A stretch of 64,000 nucleotides of DNA, taken from contig NZ_LIXJ01000025.1 of the NCBI RefSeq assembly GCF_001905795.1, positions 1-64,000 of the forward strand, read 5' to 3'. The first letter of the stretch is position 1. Each line of letters starts with the position of its first letter. The DNA is from Streptomyces sp. CB01580. Lineage in GTDB: Bacteria; Actinomycetota; Actinomycetes; Streptomycetales; Streptomycetaceae. The translations under genes were made by a program, and so were the position numbers. The notes under the pieces are model-generated. The model worked only from the letters and a program-made list of their open reading frames with translations. It searched no databases and was not told where the DNA came from. Below are positions 55,895 through 64,000 of the stretch, piece by piece.

Positions 55895-57394
55895 ATGGAC
55901 GCCCCCCAGCCCACGGCCCGCACCGGTGGTGTGGTCGCCACGCTGGCCCTCGCCGGCATCACCGCCGCGATCATGCAGACCCTGGTCACACCGCTCATCG
56001 CGGAGCTGCCCGAGATCCTGCACACCACGTCGTCGAACGCGGCATGGGTGATCACCGTCACCCTGCTGGCGGGAGCGATCTGCGTACCGATCTCCGGACG
56101 GCTCGGCGATCTGATCGGCAAGCGCCGCATGCTCCTCGCGTGCTCCGTACCGCTGGCGGCCGGCTCACTGGTGTGCGCCCTCGCCACCTCCGTCGTACCG
56201 ATGATCATCGGACGCGGGCTGCAGGGGATGGGCATGGGCATGGTGCCGCTCGGCATCGCCCTGCTGCGCGACGTGGTCCCCGCGGAGAAGCTCAGCTCCT
56301 CCATCGCGCTGGTGAGCGCCTCCATGGGGATCGGCGGCGGGCTCGGTCTGCCGATCGCGGCGGCGGTGGCCCAGTACGCCGACTGGCGGGTGCTGTTCTG
56401 GGGCTCCACCCTCCTGGCCGTACTGATCGGCGCGGCGATCTGGTTCCTCATCCCCGAGGTCCCCGCAGGGGCCAGGGGTCAGCGCTTCGACGTCCCCGGG
56501 GCGGTCGGGCTCGCCGCCGGACTGGTCTGCCTGCTGCTCGCCGTGTCGAAGGGCGCCGACTGGGGCTGGACCTCCGCGACCACCCTCGGACTGTTCGCCG
56601 CGGCGGTCGTGATCCTGCCCGCCTGGGGCGCCTGGGAGCTGCGCACCAGGGATCCGTTGGTCGACCTGCGCACCACGGCCCGCCCGCGTGTGCTGCTCAC
56701 CAACGTCGCCTCCGTCTTCGTCGGCTTCGGCATGTACGCGAGCATGCTGGTCGTGCCGCAGTTGCTCCAGTTCCCGGAGGCCACCGGCTACGGACTGGGC
56801 CAGTCGATGCTCGCCGCCGGCCTGTGGATGGCACCCGGAGGCATCATGATGATGATCGTCTCGCCGTTCGGCGGGAAGCTCACCGACGCCCGTGGCCCGA
56901 AGTTCACCCTGATCTGCGGCGTTCTGGTACTGGCCGTCGGGTATGGCCTGTCGCTCGTGCTCATGGGCTCCGCATGGGGCCTCATGCTCGCCCTCGTGGT
57001 CATCAACAGCGGCGTGGGGCTCGCGTACGGCTCGATGCCCGCGCTGATCATGAGCTCGGTCCCGCTCGCCGAGACCGCCGCCGCCAACGGCTTCAACGCC
57101 CTCATGCGTTCACTGGGCACCTCGGTCGGGGCCGCCGTGATGGGCGTGGTCCTCTCGCAGATGACCGTCACCATGGGCGGCCACACCTTCACCTCCGAGA
57201 GCGGCTTCCGCTCCGGCCTGGTCATCGGCTGCGGCATCGCGCTCGTCGCCGCGCTCATCGCCGGTGTCATCCCGGCCGCCCGTGCCGTCCCCCGCACCGG
57301 AGGCGAAGCCACCCCCGGGCACGCCACAGCCACACGGACCGCACAGCTCCCCCAGGACGCGCAGAGCGCCCAGGTCACGCGGGCCGAGGTCTGA
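55895..57394 (+). CDS. MFS drug efflux transporter, DHA2-type
   Basis: ATG 55895, with GGAG 8 bases upstream, gives 499 residues and about 14 transmembrane helices. Motif A appears as GRLGDLIGKRRMLLACSVPL, the helix-5 motif C-like segment as LVSASMGIGGGLGLPIAAAV. The 14-helix layout matches H+-driven multidrug exporters of the DHA2 family. It is divergent from the TetR gene and probably induced when the drug or metabolite releases that repressor. Confidence 0.9.
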   Translation: MDAPQPTARTGGVVATLALAGITAAIMQTLVTPLIAELPEILHTTSSNAAWVITVTLLAGAICVPISGRLGDLIGKRRMLLACSVPLAAGSLVCALATSVVPMIIGRGLQGMGMGMVPLGIALLRDVVPAEKLSSSIALVSASMGIGGGLGLPIAAAVAQYADWRVLFWGSTLLAVLIGAAIWFLIPEVPAGARGQRFDVPGAVGLAAGLVCLLLAVSKGADWGWTSATTLGLFAAAVVILPAWGAWELRTRDPLVDLRTTARPRVLLTNVASVFVGFGMYASMLVVPQLLQFPEATGYGLGQSMLAAGLWMAPGGIMMMIVSPFGGKLTDARGPKFTLICGVLVLAVGYGLSLVLMGSAWGLMLALVVINSGVGLAYGSMPALIMSSVPLAETAAANGFNALMRSLGTSVGAAVMGVVLSQMTVTMGGHTFTSESGFRSGLVIGCGIALVAALIAGVIPAARAVPRTGGEATPGHATATRTAQLPQDAQSAQVTRAEV

Positions 57395-57575
57395 CGGGAC
57401 GACCTCCGCCCGTTCGGCAACCGCCGCGCCGTGGTGCCGACACACCGGAGCGCCGCAGTGGCCACACGCCTCTTCCGGTGCCCCGCTGTCGGCACCCTGC
57501 GCGCCTCAACCGCCGGCCGCCGTCACATGCGAACCTCTCGGAACCGCCACATCACCCACCACCGTCCGGCGTCGA

Positions 57576-58343
57576 TCAGAACGGCTCGTCCAGCCCCTCC
57601 GTGTCCTCCCCCTCCTCCTCCAGCGCCTGACGCACCACGCGCAGCGCCATACCTTCCCCGTACCCCTTGCGAGCGAGCATGCCCGCGAGGCGACGCAGCC
57701 GTCTGTCACGGTCCAGCCCGCGAGTGGAACGCAGTTTGCGCGCCACCAGTTCACGGGCCGTCGCCTCCTCCTGCTCCGCGTCGAGCTGCCCGACCGCCTC
57801 GTCGATCACGGCCGAATCCACCCCCTTGGTGCGCAGCTCACGGACGAGCGCCCGGCGGGCGAGCCCCCGACCGTGGTGCCGGGACTCCACCCAGGCATCC
57901 GCGAAGGCGGCGTCGTCGATCAGCCCCACGTCCTCGAAGCGGGACAGCACCTGCTCGGCCGCCTCGTCCGGGATCTCCCGCTTGCGCAGGGCATCCGCGA
58001 GCTGCTTCCGGGTGCGCGGGGTCCCGGTGAGCAACCGCAGGCATATGTTGCGGGCCTGCTCGACCGGATCTCGCGGTTCCCCCTTCTCGGCCCTCGACGA
58101 GGAGGGGGAACCGCTGCTTCTGGAACGGGAGCGGGCACGACGCCCCGCCCCCTCGCCGGAACCCGAGGCCGAACCGGGACCCGGGCCCGGACCATGGCCG
58201 TCCCCGGCCTCCGGCCCGTACGCGCTTTCGTACCCGTGCTCGTCCTCGCACCCGGACTCGGCGAGATGCCCGGCGGCGAACCCGGAACATGGGCCGGCGC
58301 CCGGGTCCGTGGCACCGACCGGCCACTCCGTACGACGCGTCAT
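57576..58343 (-). CDS. recX: Recombination regulator RecX
   Basis: ATG 58343 gives 255 residues, somewhat longer than the usual 150-200 because of a Gly/Pro/Ser-rich N terminus (DGHGPGPGPGSASGSGEGAG). The RecX helical repeats follow: ICLRLLTGTPRTRKQLADAL, DAAFADAWVESRHHGRGLAR, LVARKLRSTRGLDRDRRLRR and MLARKGYGEGMALRVVRQAL. It limits RecA filament formation. It starts 3 bases after the recA stop, so the two are co-transcribed. Confidence 0.93.
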   Translation of the reverse strand: MTRRTEWPVGATDPGAGPCSGFAAGHLAESGCEDEHGYESAYGPEAGDGHGPGPGPGSASGSGEGAGRRARSRSRSSGSPSSSRAEKGEPRDPVEQARNICLRLLTGTPRTRKQLADALRKREIPDEAAEQVLSRFEDVGLIDDAAFADAWVESRHHGRGLARRALVRELRTKGVDSAVIDEAVGQLDAEQEEATARELVARKLRSTRGLDRDRRLRRLAGMLARKGYGEGMALRVVRQALEEEGEDTEGLDEPF

Positions 58344-58346
58344 GGG

Positions 58347-59468
<1,122 letters not shown>

Positions 59469-59511
59469 GGGTTCCACCCGATTTGCTTGTGTCGATCGCT
59501 TCACGTCAAAG

Positions 59512-59534
59512 ACGCTAACCCCTGCCACTGACAA
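59512..59534 (-). promoter_or_regulatory. RecA-NDp (PafBC-type) promoter of recA
   Basis: On the minus strand TTGTCAGTG, 8 bases, TAGCGT fits the LexA-independent damage promoter TTGTCRGTG-N8-TANNNT. The -10 lies 44-49 bases before the recA ATG. Confidence 0.85.
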
Positions 59535-59557
59535 TGGGCCTCGACGTCCTCCCGGCC

Positions 59558-59566
59558 TGTGGATAA
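59558..59566 (-). promoter_or_regulatory. DnaA box upstream of recA
   Basis: TGTGGATAA on the plus strand is a perfect TTATCCACA on the minus strand, 24 bases upstream of the RecA-NDp -35. It is seen directly; function is not established. Confidence 0.4.
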
Positions 59567-59606
59567 CTCCACGGTCGGGCCCGGGAAAACCCGGCCGGAA
59601 TCCCAT

Positions 59607-59620
59607 GAGAATGGATGTTC
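59607..59620 (-). promoter_or_regulatory. SOS box of recA
   Basis: The minus strand reads GAACATCCATTCTC, identical as far as I recall to the SOS box reported for Streptomyces recA. It lies 139-152 bp upstream of the ATG and about 73 bp upstream of the RecA-NDp -35, so it probably controls a second, upstream promoter. Confidence 0.8.
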
Positions 59621-60152
59621 GATTTCAGTGTCAAGCGCACCGCGCCGGACCAGGCCACCTCCTGTGACCGCCCTTCGTCATCGTGCCCCGCCCCTGCCGT
59701 CGAGGGCCGGTCGGCGCGGAACTTCCGCGGTCGGGTCGCGGACCACCGGGCACCCCTGCGGCCCGGGCAGGCTGGGCAGGCGATCCACTGACGGTGCTGC
59801 CGGTGCCGTTCCCCCAGTGCTGCGACCGGAAAGGTTCACCGGCTCGCGACGCCCGGCACGGCACCTCGCCACGTTGTCGCATCACCCGAGTACGTCCCGT
59901 ACGAGGGCGATCCTCCGCCTTGCGATCGCACGCACCGGACGCCGCTCCTTCCGGGCAAACCTTGCCGGCCACGGCACTAGCTGTCCGGGCACAGCTCCGC
60001 ATACGTTCGGCGCATGGCTGACGAGTGCTTCGGGCTTCCGCGGCTCGCCGCGATCCAGGGGAGGTGCCCGGCCGGGACCGCCGGGCGCCCGCGGGGCCGC
60101 ACCGTCACGCATCCCGGGGGCACCCCCGGACCTTCCGGCCCCCCTTCCCCGG

Positions 60153-61484
60153 TCAGGCGCTCTCCGGACTCTCCGCCTCCCCAGCACCGGCCCGGCCGTC
60201 GCGGCCCGCGTCGTTCCCGTCCGTCCGCCAGAAGCGGCGCAGCCGGGTGAGCGGCGCCTCACCGCGTCGCCGGCGGGAGCCGTGCACCCGGGGGTCGTCC
60301 GTCACGTCGTACCGCTTCACATAGGCGCCGAGGAATGCCTGGAGGGTGGCCACGGCCGGAATCGCGATCAACGCGCCCACCGCGCCCATCAGCGCCGTAC
60401 CCGCGATGACCGATCCGAACGCGACGGCCGGATGGATGTCGACGGTCTTGGAGGTGAGCTTGGGCTGCAGGCCGTAGTTCTCGAACTGCTGGTAGACCAC
60501 GACGAAGCCGAGCACCCACACCGCGTACCAGGGGTCCACGGTGAACGCGATCAGCATCGGCAGGGCTCCCGCCAGATACGTGCCGATCGTGGGTATGAAC
60601 TGGGAGACCAGGCCGACCCAGATGGCGAGCGCCGACGCGTAGGGAACGCCGAGGATCACCAGCACGATGTAGTGCGCGATCCCGGAGACGAGTGCCATCA
60701 GGCCGCGCGAGTAGAGGTAGCCGCCCGTCTTGTCGACCGCGATCTCCCAGGCCCGCAGGACCTCCGCCTGTCTGGCGGGCGGCAGGACCGAGCACAGGGC
60801 GCGCCGCAGCCTGGGGCCGTCGGCGGCGAAGTAGAACGAGAACAGGAAGACCGTCAGGAGACGGAAGAGCCCGCCGAGCACGGTGGTGGAGACGTCGAGC
60901 ACTCCGCTCGCGCTGTTCTGGACGTACTTCTGCAACCAGTCGGAGTGCAGCAGGCTGTCCTGGACCTCGACCCGGGACAGCTCGGTGTGGAAGTTCTGGT
61001 TGACCCAGTTGATCACCGAGTCCAGGTACTTCGGGAACTCCTCGACCATGTCGACGATCTGGCCGGCGAGCATCGAGCCGAGCAGCACGACGAAGCCGGT
61101 GGAGGCTATCAACACGGCGAGGAAGACCAGGAAGGTGGCGACGCCACGGCGCATTCCACGAGCGGACATGCGGCTCACCGCGGGCTCGATGGCGAGCGCC
61201 AGGAAGAACGCGATCAGTACATTGATCAGCAACCCGACGAGTTGGTCGAAGGCCCAGCTGCCGAGCCGGAAGCAGGCGTAGAGCGCCAGGGCGAGCACCA
61301 TGGCGCGCGGCAGCCACACAGGCATACGGGTCGTCGACCGGTGGCCGGCCGTCGCCACCGACGGGTCCGACGGAGCGGTCCCGGTGTGAGGCGCCTGGGG
61401 CTGAGCCGTCGGGGCCGTGGCGACTGTCTGGGTTGTCTGGGCTGTCTCGTCTGCAGATGGCACCGCTCCAGTCTCACCCACCAC
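60153..61484 (-). CDS. AI-2E family transporter (PerM/YdiK-like permease)
   Basis: GTG 61484 gives 443 residues; a GTG at 61463 behind GGAG is an alternative start. The N-terminal 50 residues are Thr/Gln/Ala-rich (AQTTQTVATAPTAQ) and disordered. Eight hydrophobic segments follow, with the family blocks LINVLIAFFLALAIEPAVSR, VSQFIPTIGTYLAGALPMLI, YQQFENYGLQPKLTSKTVDI and HPAVAFGSVIAGTALMGAVG. Members export or exchange various small solutes; despite the name, AI-2 transport is shown for few. The C-terminal tail is Arg-rich and cytoplasmic. Confidence 0.88.
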   Translation of the reverse strand: MVGETGAVPSADETAQTTQTVATAPTAQPQAPHTGTAPSDPSVATAGHRSTTRMPVWLPRAMVLALALYACFRLGSWAFDQLVGLLINVLIAFFLALAIEPAVSRMSARGMRRGVATFLVFLAVLIASTGFVVLLGSMLAGQIVDMVEEFPKYLDSVINWVNQNFHTELSRVEVQDSLLHSDWLQKYVQNSASGVLDVSTTVLGGLFRLLTVFLFSFYFAADGPRLRRALCSVLPPARQAEVLRAWEIAVDKTGGYLYSRGLMALVSGIAHYIVLVILGVPYASALAIWVGLVSQFIPTIGTYLAGALPMLIAFTVDPWYAVWVLGFVVVYQQFENYGLQPKLTSKTVDIHPAVAFGSVIAGTALMGAVGALIAIPAVATLQAFLGAYVKRYDVTDDPRVHGSRRRRGEAPLTRLRRFWRTDGNDAGRDGRAGAGEAESPESA

Positions 61485-61544
61485 GGTGACAAACGGCGGT
61501 CCGCCCCGCGCAACGGCACAGGTCCAGCGCCTGACGAGGAGGGA

Positions 61545-61739
61545 TCAGCGCTTGTCGGCGGGGATGCCGACCGCCGCGCAGACCCCTCGCCAGACGTCCT
61601 TCGTCTCCCAGCCGGCAGCCAGCGCCTGGTGCACCGTCTGCCCGTCGAGTTCGGCCATCACGTGATCGCGTGCGAAGGAGTCGGCGTACCCCGCGCCGAA
61701 GTGGTCCGCCATCCGTTCCCAGAAAATCGTCAACCGCAT
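61545..61739 (-). CDS. DUF3046 protein
   Basis: ATG 61739 gives 64 residues: MRLTIFWERMADHFG, then YADSFARDHVMAELDGQTVH and WRGVCAAVGIPADKR. This is the complete DUF3046 family, a small cytoplasmic actinobacterial protein always found near recA-recX. Its function is unknown; the constant neighbourhood suggests a link with recombination or simply conserved synteny. It lies 60 bp upstream of the AI-2E permease gene. Confidence 0.88.
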   Translation of the reverse strand: MRLTIFWERMADHFGAGYADSFARDHVMAELDGQTVHQALAAGWETKDVWRGVCAAVGIPADKR

Positions 61740-61818
61740 GACCTCAGTATCCCGCTCCTGAGGGTGCAGCCCGCCCGCTACGGCTTGCCGAGAGCGCTTA
61801 CCACCCTACGGTCGGTCC

Positions 61819-62733
61819 ATGGCTGGAACCGGAACAAGTCCCCTCAACCGTGCCGAGCAGTTCATCTGGCTCACGGCCCGTGTCCTGGAACAGCGGCGGT
61901 TCGCCCATCACTTCCTGGGAGGAAGCGCGGACGCCGTGGAGACCGCGCTCACCGCCTACCTGAACGAGGACGGCGGATACGGGCACGCGCTCGAACCGGA
62001 TCTGCGCGGACCCGTCAGTCAGCCGCTGCACACCGCGCACGCCCTCAACGTCCTCGACTCGATCGGCCGCTGCGGCGGGCCACGGGTGGAACGGATCTGC
62101 CGTTTCCTGACCGATGTGTCGACCAAGGAGGGGGCGCTGCCCGCCCTGCTGCCGGCACAGCGCGGCTACCCGGCCGCGCCGTTCATCCCGATCGTCGACG
62201 ATCCGCCCGCGGAGCTGCTGGCCACCGGCCCCGTGGTCGGGCTCCTGCACCGCAACGCGGTGTGGCACGCCTGGCTGTTCCGGGCCACGGATTTCTGCTG
62301 GTCGGCGGTCGAGGCCCTGGACCGGTCGCATCCGTACGAGATCGAGGCGGCGCTCGCCTTCCTGGACGGCGCCCCGGACCGGGCCCGTGCCGAGGCGGCG
62401 GCCGACCGGCTGGGGCGGCTGGTGCGGGAACAACGACTCGTCGTGCTGAACCCGGAGCGGTGTGCGGAGTACCCGGTGGCGGCCGGGTACGCGCCGGGCG
62501 AGCAGCACTTCCCGTACGACTACGCCCGGACGCCCGATTCGCTGGCGCGGGCCTGGTTCACCGACGAGGAGCTGGAACGCTCGCTCGACCATCTCGCAGC
62601 CGAGCAGCAGGCGGACGGCGGCTGGCCGGTGAACTGGCGCCGGTGGGCCCCGGGGACGGCCCTGGAGGGGCGGCCCCTCGTGACCCTCAAGGCACTCCTG
62701 ACCCTGCGGGCCCACGGACGCGACATCGGCTGA
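61819..62733 (+). CDS. Hypothetical protein with alpha-alpha toroid-like repeats
   Basis: ATG 61819 gives 304 residues. Two segments resemble the QW/prenyltransferase repeats of squalene cyclase and protein prenyltransferase folds: TAYLNEDGGYGHALEPDLRG near residue 48 and AEQQADGGWPVNWRRWAPGT near residue 270. The intervening sequence is helical. The DXDD motif of class II cyclases is absent, so it is not a terpene cyclase. It is conserved in Streptomyces at this position, divergent from DUF3046. Role unknown. Confidence 0.7.
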   Translation: MAGTGTSPLNRAEQFIWLTARVLEQRRFAHHFLGGSADAVETALTAYLNEDGGYGHALEPDLRGPVSQPLHTAHALNVLDSIGRCGGPRVERICRFLTDVSTKEGALPALLPAQRGYPAAPFIPIVDDPPAELLATGPVVGLLHRNAVWHAWLFRATDFCWSAVEALDRSHPYEIEAALAFLDGAPDRARAEAAADRLGRLVREQRLVVLNPERCAEYPVAAGYAPGEQHFPYDYARTPDSLARAWFTDEELERSLDHLAAEQQADGGWPVNWRRWAPGTALEGRPLVTLKALLTLRAHGRDIG

Positions 62734-62897
62734 GAACGCCCAGGTGTCGCCGCGGTACACCCCACGCGGGACGCCACGCGGCCCGGCACACCCCGACCGT
62801 CGCGCATGTCCCACCCGTCGCGCATGGCCCGACCGTCGCTCCGGCTCGTCCGTCGCTCACGAGTGCCCCGTCGGTCGGGTCGTCGCTCGCGCGGCTG

Positions 62898-63215
62898 TCA
62901 CCAGAGTGCCGGGGCGAGGGCGCGTACCAGCGCCGTGACGACCACGGCGGTGCCCACCACCACGAGAAAGGGAGCGCGCAGCGCCAGGGCGAGCGCCGCT
63001 GCCGCGAGCCCCGCGCCCCTGGCGTCCAGGGTCAGGCCCCGGCCGTCGCCGAACGTCTGCTGTGCGGTGAGGGCGGCCAGGAGCGCCACGGGCAGGAGTG
63101 CGGCGAGCCGCCGGGTGAGCGGGCGCTCCAGCACCCCTGCGGGCACCAGCAGGCCGAGCAGTTTGGCCAGGTAGCAGCCGACGGCGGTCAGCGCGATGGC
63201 GATCCAGACGTTCAT
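62898..63215 (-). CDS. AzlD-type branched-chain amino acid exporter subunit
   Basis: ATG 63215 gives 105 residues with three or four hydrophobic segments: VWIAIALTAVGCYLAKLLGL, LPVALLAALTAQQTF and LVVVGTAVVVTALVRAL. Size, topology and the overlap (63212-63215) with the upstream azlC-like gene identify it as the small AzlD/LIV-E subunit. Together with AzlC it would export branched-chain amino acids or analogues. Confidence 0.85.
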   Translation of the reverse strand: MNVWIAIALTAVGCYLAKLLGLLVPAGVLERPLTRRLAALLPVALLAALTAQQTFGDGRGLTLDARGAGLAAAALALALRAPFLVVVGTAVVVTALVRALAPALW

Positions 63216-63994
63216 CGGCCCGCCTCCGTCATGGCCGTACCCCGGGTCGTGCCCTTGCCGCGTCCCCGGGAGGGCCCTCCGTTCCCACGTCCGCGCAGGA
63301 AGAGGACCACGGGCGCGGCGAGCGCGGACAGCAGGACGGGGACGCCCGCGGGCAGTACGGGCAGCAGCCCGAGCGCGAGCAGGACCGCGAGCGCGGCGGT
63401 GACGCGCTCCGTCGTGCTCTTCAGCATCGGTGCGAGAAGGGCGAGGAAGACCGCCGGTGATGCCGCGTCCAGTCCCCAGGCATCGGTGTCTCCCAGTGCC
63501 TCGGCGCCGAGGGCGCCCAGCAGTGTCGTCAGGTTCCACAGCACATAGAGGCTGAGCCCGGTGACGGCGAAGCCGATCCTCGCGGCCCGCCGGGTGGGCT
63601 GCGACAGGGTCACGGCGGTCGTCTCGTCGATGACCCACTGGGCGGCGAAGGGCCGCAGCGCGCGCGGGAGCGCGAGGAGCTGCGACAGCCGCAGGCCGTA
63701 GAACGAGTTGCGGACGCCTAGGAAGAAGGCTCCGGCGGCCGCGGTGTACGGATTGCCTCCCGCCGCGAGGGCCCCCACGAGGGCGAACTGCGAGGCGCCG
63801 GTGAAGACGGCGAGACTGAGCGCGCAGGTCTGCAGCAGGCTCAGCCCGGAACCGGCCGCGGTCACGCCGAAGGCGAACCCGGAGAGCCCGACCGCCGTCC
63901 CGACACCGAGCGCGTCACGTACGACGGCCGCGTCCGGCTTCGGCCCGGTCACGTCCGCCGTCGAACCGGCCGCATCCGACCTCGAACCGGTCAC
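63212..63994 (-). CDS. AzlC family branched-chain amino acid exporter
   Basis: The frame runs from a GTG at 63994 (260 residues), but the gene may start further right, outside the window, because the first 20 residues (TGSRSDAAGSTADVTGPKPD) are low-complexity. Family blocks: AVGLSGFAFGVTAAGSGLSL, LAVFTGASQFALVGALAAGG, FFLGVRNSFYGLRLSQLLAL and AQWVIDETTAVTLSQ. Five to six membrane helices are visible. The C-terminal tail is Arg/Gly-rich. Its stop overlaps azlD by 4 bases. Confidence 0.88.
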   Translation of the reverse strand: MTGSRSDAAGSTADVTGPKPDAAVVRDALGVGTAVGLSGFAFGVTAAGSGLSLLQTCALSLAVFTGASQFALVGALAAGGNPYTAAAGAFFLGVRNSFYGLRLSQLLALPRALRPFAAQWVIDETTAVTLSQPTRRAARIGFAVTGLSLYVLWNLTTLLGALGAEALGDTDAWGLDAASPAVFLALLAPMLKSTTERVTAALAVLLALGLLPVLPAGVPVLLSALAAPVVLFLRGRGNGGPSRGRGKGTTRGTAMTEAGR

Positions 63995-64000
63995 ATCCGC

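Larger units (their letters stand above)
59469..60152. other. recA upstream region and spacer to the AI-2E permease
   Basis: 684 bases without a recognised gene. The left 150 bases hold the recA promoter elements listed separately. The right 500 bases (59640-60152) are ordinary GC-rich DNA with no homology I can see; a CCGGGGG/CCCCCGG hairpin at about 60114-60129 could terminate the AI-2E permease transcript. Confidence 0.5.

Noticed and set aside
59559..63548. A 1,300-codon plus-strand open frame spanning the AI-2E permease, DUF3046 and azlD region
   Set aside because: Low-complexity shadow crossing several recognised genes and intergenic DNA on both strands.

Overview
The window is a GC-rich stretch of core chromosome from a Streptomyces or very close actinomycete. 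The evidence is the codon use, the frequent GTG starts, and a gene order typical of the recA to lexA segment of Streptomyces: recA-recX, gluABCD, miaB, miaA, dapF, an RSH protein, hflX, dinG, lexA divergent from nrdR-nrdJ, rnhB and recQ. No tRNA, rRNA, insertion sequence or CRISPR array was recognised.

Layout, left to right. At 1-180 a C-terminal fragment of a SpoIIM-like membrane protein is joined abruptly to a DUF4192 gene that has lost its own 3' end. A back-to-back pair of perfect DnaA boxes follows (1190-1213). At 1605-4657 lies a decayed biosynthetic cassette: a KAS III C-terminal piece, an ATP-grasp ligase, a type III PLP decarboxylase, an acyl carrier protein and a KAS III N-terminal piece, fused and frameshifted. 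Its composition recalls the BtrJ/BtrK/BtrI carrier-protein amino-acid system. Then come recQ, two lineage-specific proteins, rnhB, a frameshifted DUF4173 membrane protein with a (Thr-Ser-Asp)n tail, an ADP-ribosylglycohydrolase/phosphatase pair, a GNAT, a DUF4937 protein and a TerD protein.

From 16.9 to 24.2 kb is a DNA-precursor and DNA-damage block: nrdJ and nrdR (with paired NrdR boxes), lexA (with an SOS box) and dinG (with a PafBC/RecA-NDp type promoter). From 24.3 to 30.8 kb is a four-gene NIS-siderophore operon (aminotransferase, two IucA/IucC synthetases, an acetyltransferase). It lacks the usual decarboxylase and N-hydroxylase. From 31 to 43.8 kb are a secreted protease, hflX, an M1 peptidase, an RSH alarmone enzyme, dapF, a membrane protein, miaA, a small antitoxin-like protein, a dioxygenase-like protein and miaB.

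From 43.8 to 50.9 kb are a TAXI solute-binding protein, a two-component system and the glutamate ABC transporter gluABCD. From 51 to 57.4 kb are an FAD monooxygenase, a cysteine-ended leader peptide followed by cysteine dioxygenase and rhodanese, a DUF6197-like protein, and a TetR/MFS efflux pair with two operator palindromes. The window ends with recX-recA (SOS box plus RecA-NDp promoter), an AI-2E family permease, DUF3046, an alpha-toroid-like protein and azlCD.

In function, lexA, recA, recX, dinG, recQ and nrdRJ form a damage-repair and dNTP-supply neighbourhood with at least three recognisable regulatory inputs (LexA, PafBC, NrdR). The cysteine dioxygenase/rhodanese pair is probably tuned by cysteine through its leader peptide. 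Strain-level oddities are the chimeric left edge, the eroded cassette, the DUF4173 frameshift and short-repeat expansions in several proteins.
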